From contig CM066289.1 of the NCBI GenBank assembly GCA_033816765.1, positions 124,001 through 188,000 on the forward strand: DNA of 64,000 nucleotides. The letters are read 5' to 3'. The notes below the pieces were generated by a model. That model searched no databases. It had not been told where the DNA came from and saw only the letters and a list, made by a program, of their open reading frames with translations. How positions within the stretch are numbered: position 1 is the stretch's first letter; every line of letters starts with the position of its first letter. This document shows, piece by piece, positions 9,690 through 22,502 of the stretch. The stretch comes from Nothopassalora personata (Eukaryota; Ascomycota; Dothideomycetes; Mycosphaerellales; Mycosphaerellaceae). The position numbers and the translations under genes are program-made.

Positions 9690-12600
9690 CTCCGCTATAT
9701 TCTTATTAGGGTCTACTAATTATCCGTAGGGTACTATAGCCCGCGCCTACTAAGCCTACTACGACATTCGTAAGTATTACGAGGATGTATGTATATATCC
9801 TACGGACCCCGAAGGAAATATATTACTAACCGCGCGTTTTAGGCCGGAGCTTACCTACGCTACCTACGCTAAGTAGGCCCGCGCTACTAACTAGAACCGC
9901 GCGTAAAGACCTTTCGTAGCGGCCTCCGCGCTTTTTCTATCGGCTTACGGTCTTTTAGCGACGACGCCCATACTAAGCTCTACGCCGTCCTTAAAGCCTC
10001 TCTAGCGTACTAGCGTCCTCTCCCGGTAAGTTTCCCGTAGTCTCTGCCCCTTTATACGCGCTAACCGATTCTTTTAGTATAGTCGCCGCCGAGGTTATAG
10101 GTACTATAGCTAATACCTAGCTTACCTTTAGGTAGACGTATATACTACGGACCCTATAGAGAAACTATCGCTAACCGTTTCTTTAGTCCCGGAGGCGCTC
10201 TACGTAACCTCTAGCTAGGCTAGCGCCGCGTACGTTAGGCTACGGCCTCTACTAACTCGCCTTTAGGCTCCTCTATCTTTTACGCGGGCCGTAACCGGGC
10301 TATTATAGTATATAGTTATCTTAAAAGGAATCGGGCTCCGCTACTTTCGCGGCGGACGCCGCTAAAATAAAACGTCCTTAAACTTACCTATACCTTCTTA
10401 CTTTCCTCTATCTACTAAAAAGACTCCCTAACCTAAAATAAACGCCTACCCTTTCCTAAACGCCTATATTAACGCCTAATACCTAGTATCCCCTTACCTT
10501 TTTACCGTTCTCCCCTTCTTTTTAGTCTCCTATACCTCCCTAGGTCTATTATATATTATTAGGTTCCTATATACCTTCTTAAAGTCGTCCGCGGCTACTA
10601 TATCTACGAGGTACTCTAATAGTTCCTATATAGGCTTATAGTATCTAGTCTATTTTACTAGGACTTTACGTACCTAGCCTCTCCCTCTAGCCTTAGTTCT
10701 TACGTAAAGGATCTCTTCTACCTACTACTCCTCGTAAGACTTAATTAAGATAGGGTCCGGCTATTTATTATCGACCTCCTATCTAGGTAAGGGGTCTTAG
10801 CTCGTAGGTTATAGTAAGTTAGGGTAAAAGACCGGGTAGATTTTATCAGGGATCCTAGATAAACGGATAGATAACGGCGAGATTACTTTAGCTATCGTAT
10901 ACTTAGCGTATTTATAGTCGATACTCTTCTTCGGTCGTATAGTACTATAGTTACGTAGATCTAGCTATCCTTTATTGCCTATGTAATAGATTAGCGCGGG
11001 CTTTCTATGCCGGTTAGCGTAGTCCTCCTATCTTTAGGTAGCTTCTACAATACTTACCTAATATAGGTCTATAATCTTTTATATCCTTTCTATAAATAGT
11101 ATCGCCCGTTACGCGGAGTCTAGTTATAACGTCTCTAGATCCGGTTATAACTAAACGGGCGATAGTACCTCGTATCCGTATACCGCGAAGAAGAGGCTTA
11201 TTCCTAGCCTAGCGTAATACTACCCGTTTAGCGCTAGTTATACCGTAGGGAGCTAGCGTTTCTAGTCGGACTACTTATAGTTAATATAGTTCTAAAGATA
11301 AGCTTAGACTTCTTAGTTTAATCTTTCTAGGCCTCCGTCGGTTTATAGGTAGTAAGCGGAGCTAAGTCTCTACTTTATACCAATTAAGCGATAGAAGGTC
11401 TTCTAGAAGGTGCTCGTTTAGTTAGTATCCCGGTCGCTCGTAATAGCTTAGGGTAGGCTATAGTATCTTACCTAGTAGTCTAAAAATCTTTCGGTCTAGT
11501 CCTTAGCCTTTATAGTAGGTATCGCTTCTAAAATAACGGTCTTACTTAGTCGATCCTTAATGACCTAGAGGTAAGTATTCCCTTATAACTCGGGTATATC
11601 CGTTATAAAATCTATCGAGATCTCTTAGAAGAATTATTCGGGTGCCGGTAGTAGTTATAGGAGGCCGTGTTTTTATTCCCTCTATACCTTATTCCTACTG
11701 TAGTAGTTATAGTTTCTTAAAAACTACCTTACGTACTTAGACTATAGGGGCTAGTAAAAGTTACGACCTAGTATCGATACCGTAGAGTCCCGGCTAGGGT
11801 AGCTATATACCGGTAAATCGTATACGGACTAAATTAGCTTAGTCTAAAGGGTGTCGTTCTATAGGGTCTCTATATCCGTCTTCTTATAGTCGGCCTCCGT
11901 AGTACTAGGAGGTCTAGGTACCTAAATCCTACCGCGGTAGCGAAGATACCCGTTACGGTTAGTACTATAGTTATCCGCCTATACCTTAAGTTTTACCTCG
12001 CTAGGAAGTAAGTACGCTCCTATCTTAATCGCGTAGAGTACCGCCTAGAACGTACTATCTCTCTTAACTGTTCTTTTCTAAAGGTCGTTTAGCTCCTAGT
12101 CTTAGAAGGGTCCCGGTAATATACTCGGTAAATCCGCCTCTTCTACGGCGGATAGCCTTTTGTACTACGTAGCTTAGATTCGTACTAATAAAATTATTAT
12201 AGTAGAGGTAGCGTCTACTACTACCTCGCTTCCCCCCTTTAGGCCTAGCTAATTCTTTACGATATCCGGTTTAAGAAACCCACGATACCGTAATAACTTA
12301 TTATCCTACTTAAGCGTATCCTACTTCCTTTATAAAAGGGCGTCCGGTATAATAGCCTCGGTACCCGGCCTATATACTAGTAAAAACTAGAATTTTATAA
12401 CTTCCTCTACCTACTAGATTTACTGCTTAGATAGCTATCTCTTCGTTATAAAGTACTCTAGGTTTTTATAATCCGTCTAGATTATAAAGGGCCTATACGT
12501 TTTAACTTAGGAGCCTACTCTTTAAGATATAAGACTACCGCGAGTATCTCCTTATTATAAATATTATAGTTAATCTTAGCCTTATTTAGCTTCTTCGAGT

Positions 12601-14029
12601 AGAATTCTACTAGTTTTACGACTCCGTCCTTTTCCTATAGAAGGGCGCCTCTTAGCGTAAAGCCGCTATAGTCCGTCTCTAAAAAGGTAGGGAGCTCTAG
12701 GTTCTAGTAGGCTAGAACTAGTACTTTATAGTACTTATTCTTTAGGGCCTTACACGCCTTAGTCTACCGTTCCCCCTAGGAGAATACTGTATCCTTACCG
12801 GTTAGTAACGTTAAGGGCTTAGCTAGCTTCGAATAGTTTAGAATAAATATCCGGTAATAGTTTACGAATCCTAAGAAACGTCGTACCTCCTTCTAGGTAA
12901 TAGGTACTATCAAGTCCTTTACCTTTACTACCTTTTTAGGGTTAGGTCCTACTCCTTTCTAGTCGGTATATATAATAAACCTAAGGTACTTAACCTTCTT
13001 CTACGCGAACTTATACTTCCCTAGATCTAAGAATAGGCCTCCGTCCTAAAGCTTCTAAAGTACGACTCGAACCTTCTAGAAATAGTCCTCCTTAATTTCG
13101 TCGGAGTAAATAACGACGTCGTTAGTATAGGCCGAGGTAAAGTTGTCTAGGTAGTCCCGTAATAAACTATTAATATACTACTAGAATATTACTAGGGCGC
13201 CGGATAAACTAAACGGGCATACTAGCTACTCCTCTAGACCGAATCTAGTTCGAAAAGCCGTCTTACACTCTTTACCTTAAGCTATCTATAGGTAGTAAAA
13301 TACGGCTATAATATTAACCTTCGTAATCTATCTAGCGCCCGTTAGGTTCCGAATAGTTTCCGGGATTAATAGTAGTAGATAACGGTCCTACTTAGTAATC
13401 GAGTTTAATGCTCTATAATCGTAGTAGAATCTAAGTCCTCCTCCGGGCTTCTTTACGAATAAGACGGGGCCGCCGCTTCTAAGGTAGAAGGGCGAATATA
13501 ACCCTTACGCTATAGTTCTATTAGTAACTTCCGAAGGATAAGTAGCTCGTCTTTAGATATACTATAGAGCGGTCCCTAGAGTAATAGTTCCGGGCTTCCG
13601 TTAGCTTTTATCCGGATCTCGATCTTATAGTCTAGATCGCCGCGGTACGGAGCTAGTTTATCTACTTCCCTAGTAGAAAATAACGGAAGTATATCCTAAA
13701 GTTCTAGGAGTAGGCCCTTCTTAAGCTCCTCTTACGTAGGCGGCTCCTTCTTCCTAAGGGCTTTCTTAATATCTTCTATAGTTATCGCGGTAATTGTAGC
13801 GAAGCGCTTACCCGACTTATATTTTTTATAGTTCACGCCCTTCGGGTACCTATTTCTTTACTAAGCTATAGTAGTACCGGCGCTTTTAAGCGTAGTCCGG
13901 ACCTAATTATACGCTTTCTAAGGGTTCCCTAGGATTATAGAGAAATCTAGATTAGGTATAACGTAAGCGTAAATAACCTAGTAGATCTCTATAATTTCTA
14001 TATAAAAGGCGACTACTTCTTCGATTGAG
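9690..14029 (-). pseudogene. pol of B1 (RIPed), RT to chromodomain
   Basis: Collinear with the pol regions of B2 and B3. Minus-strand reading gives RT around 13,640-12,960 with YTNDVVIY in place of the YADD box, then RNase H, integrase and a chromodomain near 10,780-10,590. Trp and Gln codons are largely TAG/TAA. The frame is cut at 14,029 by B2 and continues as protease and gag at 20,825. Confidence 0.75.
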
Positions 14030-14191
14030 TGTTACGGGTAAACGACGTATATACTAAAGTTCTGTGAAGTTTATAATAAGTTCGATATGGAAGAAAGGGG
14101 AAGTTACACGCTATCCGAAGAAAAGGTGTCGGAAAGCAATCCGAACGCACAGGCGTAGCCTATGCTAAGAAACAGGGGCCCGCCCCTTACA
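14030..14191 (-). repeat. LTR of B2 (element 3' LTR)
   Basis: 162 bp, TGTTACGGG...CCCCTTACA. The C-run at 14,192-14,205 is the polypurine tract on the element strand. Confidence 0.9.
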
Positions 14192-15299
14192 CTACCCCCC
14201 CCCTTCCTCCTCCGCCGCCCCTAGTCCTAGCTCCGCCCTAGAGCCCATTGTCCCAGGTGTTCTCGTTAGGCTCGTAATAGGAAGTGCCCGAGCTTCTCTT
14301 CCTTATTGTCTAGCCCCGCCGACGCCGAGATAAAGTATTGTTACCTAGGTGAGTGTAAGGTTTGCTATTATCTATTAAGTGACAATAGCCATTGTTACAT
14401 ATAAATAATAGGAGCCTAGAACATATCTTTAGGTTCTCGTTCTCTCTTTTTTTTTCTTTCTTTTCTTTCTTCTCCTTATTACCTACCGTACGCGTAAGTC
14501 GCCCCTCCCCCTCCCCCTAGCTAAGCGTCTCTAGCCTTAGGGGTATATTCGCGCATCTTATGCCTACCGCTTAGGGAGACGACATTTTCCCCGCGGGTTC
14601 CGACAGATACTAATAGCATGCCGTAAATAGAAACTACTACTACTATACCTCCCATTAACACTATTAAGTAAGTCCAAATAAATTCCTACGGAGACCGAAA
14701 CATTCTAACCGGAGCCTAGCATAAAATGTCCTAACGCCGCATCTACTACGTCCCCTACGCCTCTACTAGCGTAGACTACGTCTCCTAGTATATAAGTACC
14801 GGTCCTCGTCCTATTCTTATCGGGGTCCGCTAATTATCGTTAGGGCGCAACCGCGCGCGCCTACTAGACTTATAACACTAATCGTACGTATTGCGAGGAC
14901 ATGTATATACCGTACGGACCGCGAAGGAAAATTATCGCTAACCGCGCGTTTTAGGCCGGAGCTCGCCTACTCCGCCTATACTAAGTAGACCCGCGCTACT
15001 AACTAGAACCGCGCGTAAGCATCCTCCCTAGCGTCCTCCGCTACTTTTCTACCGGCTAACGGTCTTTTAGCGACGACGCCCGTACTAAGCTCCGCGCCGT
15101 CCTTAAGGCCTAGAAGGCTTTAAAGCCTCTCTAGCGTACTAGCATGCTCTCCCGGTAAGTTTCCACGGCCTCCGCCTCTTTGTACGCGCTTACCGATTCT
15201 TTTAGTGCGGTCGCCGCTAAGGTTATAGGCACTATAGCTAATGCTTAGCTTACCTTTAGGTAGACGTATGTACTACGGGCCCCGTTATAAAACTATCGC

Positions 15300-18200
15300 T
15301 AACCGACCTCTTAGTCACGGGGGCGCCCTACGCGACCTCTAGCTAGGCTAGCGCCGCGTACGTTAGGCCTCGGCTTCCATTAGTAAGCCTTCGGGCACCC
15401 TCGTCTTTCGCGTAGGCCGCGACCGTGCTATTATAGCATGTAGCTATCTCGAAAGGGATCGGGCTCCGCTACTTTTACGGCGGACGCCGCTAAAATGAAA
15501 CGCTCTTAAACTTACCTATACCTTCTTACTTCTCTCTATCTCCTAAAAAGACTCCCTAACCTAAAAGAACGCCTACCTTTTCCTAAACGCCTATGTCTAC
15601 GCTAAATCCCTAGTAATCCTTACCTTTTTGCCTTCTCCCCCTTCTGTTCGTATCCTATGCCTCCTTCGGTCCGTTATGCGTTATTGGGTTACTATATCTC
15701 CTCTCGAAGTTATCCGCGGCTACGGTATCCGCGAGGTACCCTAATAGTTCCTATATAGGCTTATAGTATCCGGTCTATTTTACTAGGACTTCGCGCACTC
15801 GGCCTCTACCTCTAACCTTAGTTCTAGCGTAAAGGATCTCTTCTACCTGCTACTCTTCGTGAGACTCAATTATAATAGGGTCCGGCTATTTATTATTGAT
15901 CTCCTATCTAGGTAAGGGGTCTTAGCTTATAGGTCGTAGTAAGTTAGGATAGAAGACCGGGTAGATCCCGTCGGGGATCCTAGATAAGCGTATAGACAAC
16001 GGTAAGATTACTTCTACTACCGTATACTTCGCGTGTCTATAGTCGAGGCTCTTCTTTAGTCGTATAGTAATATAGTTACGTAGATCTAGCTAAACTTTGT
16101 CGCCTACACGATAGATTAGTACGGGCTTCCTATCCCGGTTAGCGTAGTCCTCCTATTTTTAGGCGGCTTCCGCTATACTCGCCTAACATAGGTCCGTAAT
16201 CTTTTATATCCTTTCTACGAATAGCGTTACCCGTTACGCGGCGTCTAACTAAGAGGTCTCTAGATCCGGTTATAACTAAACGGGTAATAGTACCTCGTAT
16301 CCGTATACCGCGAAGAAGGGGCTTATTCCTAGCCTAGCGTAATACCGCGCGTTTAGAGTAAGTTGCGCCGTAGGGAGCTAGCGTTTCTAGTCGGACTACT
16401 TATAGTTAATGTAGTTACGAAGGTAAGCCTAGACTTCCTAGTTTAATCGTTCCGGGCCTCCGTCGGTTTATAGGTAGTAGGCGGAGCTAAGCCTCTATTT
16501 TACACCGGTTAAACGATAGAAGGTCCTCTAGAAGGTAATCGTCTAGTTAGTACCCCGGTTACTCGTAATAGCTTAAGGGAGGCCGTAGTATCTTACCTAG
16601 TAGTCTAAGAACCTTTTAGCGTAGTCCTCGGCTTTCATAGTAGGCATCGCTTCTAAAACGACGGTCTTGCTTAGTCGATCCTTAATTACCTAGAGGCAAG
16701 TATTCCCTTACGACTCGGGCATGTCCGTTATGAAATCTATCGAGATCTCCTAGAAGAATCGGTCGGGAACCGGTAAGGGTTATAGGAGGCCGTGTTTTTA
16801 TTCCCTCTACACCTTATTCCTACCGTAGTAGTTATAGTTCCTTAAGAACTGCCTTACGTGCTTAGACTATAGGGGCTAGTAGAAGTTGCGACTTAGTATC
16901 GATGCTATAGAGTCCCGGCTAGGGTAGCCGTATACCGGTGAATCGTGTACGGATTAGATTAGCTTAGTTCGAAGGGTGTCGTTCTATAGGATCGCTATAT
17001 CCGCCTCCTTATAGTCGGACTCCGTAGAACTAGGAGGTCTAGGCACCTAAATCCTACCGCGGTAGTAAAGATACCCGTTACGGTCGATGCTATAGTTACC
17101 TACTTACACCTTAAGTTTTACCTCGCTAGGAAGTGAACCCGCTCCTACCTTAATCGCGCGGTGTACCGCTTAGAACGTACTATCCTTCTCGATAGTTCTT
17201 TCCTAGAGGTCGTTTAGCTCTTAGTCTTATAAGGGTCCCTATAGTGCGCCCGGTAAATCCGCCTCTTCTATAGCGGATAGTCCTTCGAACTACGTAGCTA
17301 AGATTCGTACCAACGAAACCTTTATAGTCGAGCTAACGTCTACTACCTTCGAGCCCGGCCAATTCTTTACGGTATCCGGTTTAAGAAACCTGCGATACCG
17401 CAATAACTTGTCGTCCTACCTAAGCGTGTCCTGCTCCCTTCGAGAAAGGGCGTCCGGCATAATCGCCTCGGTGCCCGGCCTATACACTAGTAAAAACTGG
17501 AATTTTGCAACTTCCTTAACCTACCGGATCTGCCGTTCGGAAAGCTGTCTCTTCGTTATAAAGTATTCTAGGTTCTTATAGTCCGTCTAGATTGTAAAGG
17601 GCCTACATGTTTTTAACTCGGGAGCCTATTCTTTAAGATAGGACACTACCGCGAGCATCTCCTTATCGTAAATGTCGTAGTTAATCTTAGCCTTGTTAAG
17701 CTTCTTCGAGTAGAATCCTACTAGTTTTACGACTCCGTCCTTTTCTTATAGGAGGGCGCCTCTAAGCGTAAAGCTGCTACAGTCCGTCTCTAAAAAGGTA
17801 GGGAGCTCCGGGTTCTAGTAGGCTAAACCTAGTACTTTGTACTACTTATCCTTTAGGGACTTAAACGTATTAGCCTAACGATCTCCCTAGGAAAACACCT
17901 TATTCTTACCGGTTAGCGACGTTAAGGGCTCGGCGAGCTTCGAATAGTTTAGAATAAATAACCGGTAGTAGTTCGCGAAGCCTAAGAAACGCCGTACTTC
18001 CTTCTAGGTAACTAGTGCCTTCTAGTCCTTCACTACTGCTACCTTCTCGGGGTCGGGTCCTACTCCTATCCCGTCGGCATATATAATAAACCCGAGGTAC
18101 TTAACCTTCTTCTATACGGACTTATACTTCCCTAGATCTAGGAAAAGGCGTCCGTCCTAAAGCTTCTAGAGTACGATACGAACCTTCTAGAAATGGTCCT

Positions 18201-20600
18201 TTTTTATTCCGTCGGAGTAAATAACGACGTCGTTAGCGTAGACCGAGGTAAAGTCGTCTAGGTAGTCCCGTAATAAACTATTAATGTACCGCTAGAATGT
18301 TATAGGAACCCCGGATAAACCGAACGGACATACTAGCCACTCCTATAGACCGAATCTAGTTCGAAAAGCCGTCTTATACTCTTCGCCTCGAGCTATCCGA
18401 AGGTAGTAGAATACGGTAATAACGTTAACCTTCGTAATCTATCTAGCGCCCGTTAGGTTCTAAATAGTTTCCGGGATTAATAGTAGCGGATAACGGTCCT
18501 ACTTAGTAATCGAGTTTAATGCTCTATAATTATAGTAGAACCTAAGTCCTCCCCCGGGCTTCCTTACGAATAAGACGGGGGCCGCCGCTTCTAAGGTAGA
18601 AGGGCGAATATAACCCTTACGCTATAGTTCCGTTAGTAACTTCCGGAGGACAAGCAGCTCGTCTTTAGACATGCTATAGAGCGGTCCCTAGGGCAATAGT
18701 TCCGGGCTTCCGTCGGCTTTCGTCCGTATCTCGATCTTATAGTTAAGGTCGCCGCGGTGCGGAGCTAGCTTATTAGCTTCCCTAGTAGAAAACAGCGGTA
18801 ATATATCCTAAAGTTCTAGAGGCAAGCCCTTCTTAAGTTCCTCTCGCGTAGGCGGCTCCTTCTTACTAAGGGCTTTCTTAATATCTTCTACGGTTACCGC
18901 GGCAATCGTAGCGAAACGCTTACCCGATTCGTGTTCTTCGTAGTTACGTCCTTCGGGTACCTATTTCTTTACTAAGCTATAGTAGTACCGGCGCTTTTTA
19001 GGCGCAGTCCGGATCTAGTTATGCGCCTTCTACGGGTTCCCTAGGATTATAGGGAAGTCTAGATTAGGCACGACGTAAGCATAAACTACCTAGTAGATCC
19101 CGGCAGTTTCTATACGGAAGGCGACTACTCCTTCGATCGAGTTCCGCATCGCCTTCGTAAACCCTATAGCCTTGCGGCTCTCGTTACTAACATACGTGAG
19201 ACCGAGGCCTTTCGCTAGGTCTCCGTTAATTATAGCGTAGTATATGCATCCTTTATCGATAAGGGTAAACGTTCTATAACTTTCGTTTAGGAGTACGTCG
19301 GTATATATAAGATTTCTATTTATAGAACTCTTAACTACGTTCTACCCCTTTACTAGTGCTTCTTTATCTCCTAGTTCTAGCTTTCGACTAGGAGCTAGTC
19401 TTTTCCTATTTCTTTAGGATCCGACTTAAACCCGTCGTCCTCTAGAATTGGCGCGACCGAGGCCGTATTAATCCTAGTAGGGTTAACTACTACGGCGTAC
19501 GGGCATTCCTTTACTCGATGTCCGCTCGCTCTATAGCGGAAGTAGAGCTATTCTTAGCGCCTACGATCCCTCTCCGCGGTGTCTACCTATTTTACTCTCT
19601 ACCTCCCTTTATCCTCCTTCCGATCTCTACGACTTCTAGAGCGGCCTCCGCTTATCCGGGTTGGTACTATAATAGTGTTACTATCGGCATTAACCTAGCT
19701 ACTAGCCGTTCTCGTAAAAGAACGGGTAGTAACTATAGCGGTCGCACTAGAGTCCTTATTATTATCCTTCTACCTCTTGTAGGCTATTTTAAACTGGTCC
19801 GTGTCCTTACGGTTAGTTATAATCCGTTCGACCTCCCCCGTAAACTCGTAGTAGTCCTCCTTCTTCGGTATAGCCGCCGTATATATCCGAACGGGGTTCG
19901 AGAAGGTGTTACGTAAGTAACTAATCTTCGCGTCGTCGCTCTAGTTCTCTCCGCCGGCGCTTAGTAGGAGTCCGTCAAATTTTATCTAGTAATCGTGCTA
20001 AGGTTAACGGTTCGTATGTTTAATCTTAGTAAGCTGCTCTAGGGCCTTAGCGCGCTCGTTACTATTACCGAAGACTTTATCGAGTTACGTAAAGAAAGCA
20101 ACGGGGTCCTTCCTAAGTTCGCCGTCTCCCTTGTCCTAGAAGTGCCGTATCCTAGTACGCTCTCTCGCTAGTAAGGTGTCGTTAATCGCATCCTAGTAAT
20201 ACTCCTTAGAGAGCGTCGGTTTTAGGGCGGATCGCACCCTAAAAGAGCTCTTTAACCTTAAGAAGTAATCGCGGAATGTCTCTACCTTGCCGTCTTAGGA
20301 AGGGGGGTTCTAACCTCTAGGACCCGACGGTTCTTCTCCGGTACGCGGCGAGGGCGCGGCGGCGTTTAGCGTCTATAGTAGCTATCTTATTAGATCACTA
20401 GTAGTCGTCTTATTATAAACTAGTAGCGAGACTGTAGGTGTTAACTAACGTCGAGCGTCTTCCGATTCTTTTAAAGCGGCGCGCGTTGTAATTAACTTGG
20501 CTTGCATCTGTTCCTATCGCTAGTATAGTTACTATAGTATAAGTTAGAAGTTTTCATTCGGGGCACTAGTCCCGGGGTTCTTGCTACCCGGCGACGTCAT
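15300..20600 (-). pseudogene. gag-pol of B2 (RIPed)
   Basis: Gag starts at ATG 20600, 58 bp from the LTR (MTSPGSKNPGTSAP). A gag zinc knuckle lies at 19,503-19,544 and reads YFRYRASGHRVKEC: the first two Cys of C-x2-C-x4-H-x4-C have become Tyr. A retropepsin-like block follows (ILGNP near 19,050). RT is about 18,750-18,080, with Y-A-N-D in place of YADD at 18,217-18,240; then RNase H and integrase. A chromodomain-like end near 15,870-15,715 reads REVLVK-stop-TGYYKP. Typical chromovirus order. Left limit of the frame is uncertain. Confidence 0.8.
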
Positions 20601-20657
20601 TACGTATCCCGTCTCTTAATAGTAGATGCCTAGCTAATTCGAATTGATCGAACTTAA

Positions 20658-20819
20658 TGTCACGGGTGAACGACGTATACACTAAAGTTCTATAAAGTTT
20701 GTAATAAGTTCGATATGGAAGAAAGGGGAAGTTACACGCTATCCGAAGAAAAGGTGCCGGAAAGCAATCCGAACGTACAGGCGCAGCCTATACTAAGAAA
20801 CAGGGGCCCGCCCCTTACA
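20658..20819 (-). repeat. LTR of B2 (element 5' LTR)
   Basis: 162 bp; begins TGTCACGGG, the only B-family LTR here with C at the fourth position. Followed by target duplication TTAAG. Confidence 0.9.
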
Positions 20820-20824
20820 TTAAG

Positions 20825-22340
20825 ATTCGTATCGCCTTCGTAAACCCTATATCCTTACGGCTCTCGTTACTAATATACGTAAGACCGAGGCCTTTTACTA
20901 GGTCTCCGTTAATTATAGTATAGTATATATATCCTTTATCGATAAGGGTAAAGGTTCCGTAACTTTTGTTTAGGAGTATATTAGTATATATAAGGTTCCC
21001 GTTTATAGAACTCTTAACTACGTTCTACCCTTTTAATAGTACTTCTTTATCTCTTAGTACCGGCTTTTACCTAGGAGCTAGTCTTTTCCTATATCTTCGG
21101 GATCTAATTTAAAACCGTCGTCCTCTAGAATCGGCGCGACTAAAGCCGTATTAATCTTAGTAGGATCAACTACTATAGTATACGGGTATTCCTTTACTCG
21201 ATGTCCGCTCGCTCTATAGCGGAAGTAGAGCTATTCTTAGCGCCTTTAATCTCTCTCGGCGGTATCTACCTATTTCGCTCTTTACTTCCCCTTATCCTCC
21301 TTCCGGTCTCTACAACTCTTAGAGCGGCCTCCGCTAGTTTAGGTTAGTACTATAATAGTATTACTATTAGTCTTAACCCGGGTAACGGTAGGTCCCGTAA
21401 AAGAACGGATAGTAACCGTAGTAGTCGTACTAGAGTCCTTATTATTTTCCTTCTACTTCTTATAGGCTATTTTAAACTAGTTTATATCTTCGAGGTTAGT
21501 TATAATCCGTTTAACCTCTCCTATAAACTTATAGTAGTCCTCCCTTTTTAGTATAGCTACCGTATATATTCTAACGGGGTTCGAGAAGATATTACGTAAG
21601 TAGCTAATCTTAGCGTCGTCGCTCTAGTTTTCTTCGCTAGCGCTTAGTAGGAGTCTATTAAATTTTATCTAGTAATTATACTAAGGTTAACTATTTATAT
21701 ATTTAATCTTAGTAAGCTACTCTAGAGCTTTAGCGCGCTCCTTACTATTACCGAAGACTTTCTCGAGTTACGTAAAGAAAGTAATAGGTCCTTCCTAAGT
21801 TTGCCGTCTCCCTTATCCTAGAAGTACCGTATCCTAGTACGCTCTCTTACTAGTAAAGTATTATTAATCGTATCCTAGAAATATTTATTAGAGAGTATCG
21901 GTTTTAGGGCGGATCGTACCCTAAAGGAGCTCTTTAATCTTAAGAAGTAATCGCGGAATGTTTCTACCTTACTATCCTAGGAAGGTAGGTTCTAACCTCT
22001 AGGACCCGACGGTTCTCCGCCGGTACGCGATATAGGCGCGGCGGCGTTTAGCGTCTATAGTAACTGTCTTATTAGGTTACTAGTAGTCGTATTATTATAA
22101 ACTAGTAGTAAGACTATAGGGGTTAACTAACGTCGAGCGTCTTACGACTCTTTTAAAGCGGCGCACGTTCTAATTAACTTAGCTTATATCTCTTCCTATC
22201 GCTAGTATAGTTACTAGAGTATAAGCTAGAAGTTTCTATTTAGGGTACTAGTTCTAGGGTTCTTACTATCCGGCGACGCTATTACGTATCCCGTCTCTCT
22301 AATAGTAGGTACCTAGCTAACTTAAATAGATCGAACTTAA
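20825..22340 (-). pseudogene. gag and protease part of B1 (RIPed)
   Basis: Continuation of B1 to the right of B2, collinear with 19,145-20,657 of B2 and 30,315-31,827 of B3. It carries the remains of gag and the retropepsin region with heavy TpA conversion; many Cys, Gln and Trp codons are altered. No new feature relative to the other copies. Confidence 0.7.
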
Positions 22341-22502
22341 TATTATAGGTAAATAACGTATATACTAAAGTTCTATAAGGTATATAATTAGTATAATACG
22401 GAAGAAAGGGGAAGTCGAACGCTGTCTAAAGTAAAGGTACTAGACATTAATCCGGATGCATAGGCGTAGCCTATACTAAGAAATAGGGGCCCGCCCCTTA
22501 TA
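22341..22502 (-). repeat. LTR of B1 (element 5' LTR), strongly RIPed
   Basis: 162 bp; termini read TATTATAGG...CCCCTTATA, i.e. TGTTACGGG...CCCCTTACA after TG-to-TA and CA-to-TA changes. Confidence 0.85.

Larger units (their letters stand above)
14030..20819 (-). mobile_element. Chromovirus B2, complete, inserted in B1
   Basis: 162-bp LTRs (14,030-14,191 and 20,658-20,819) flanked by TTGAG (14,025-14,029) and TTAAG (20,820-20,824). This is a 5-bp duplication in which one copy has suffered the G-to-A change typical of RIP. Removing B2 joins B1 exactly where B2 and B3 read ...TTCGATCGAG/TTCCGCATCGCC. Same family as its host, so this is a self-nested insertion. Confidence 0.9.
2187..22502 (-). 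mobile_element. Chromovirus B1, interrupted by elements A and B2
   Basis: Full-length Ty3/Gypsy element on the minus strand with 162-bp LTRs (2,187-2,348 and 22,341-22,502) and a polypurine tract beside the left LTR. Its own sequence is 2,349-3,061, 9,690-14,029 and 20,825-22,340; the gaps are insertions of A and B2. It sits inside the copia RT: dropping one 5-bp flank (CCTAG/CCTTA, imperfect) rejoins the copia frame. B1 is more heavily mutated than B2 and B3, consistent with greater age. Confidence 0.85.

Noticed and set aside
19518..19916. 132-codon plus-strand open frame
   Set aside because: It lies antisense over gag of B2, including the zinc-knuckle region; the minus-strand reading is the recognised protein.
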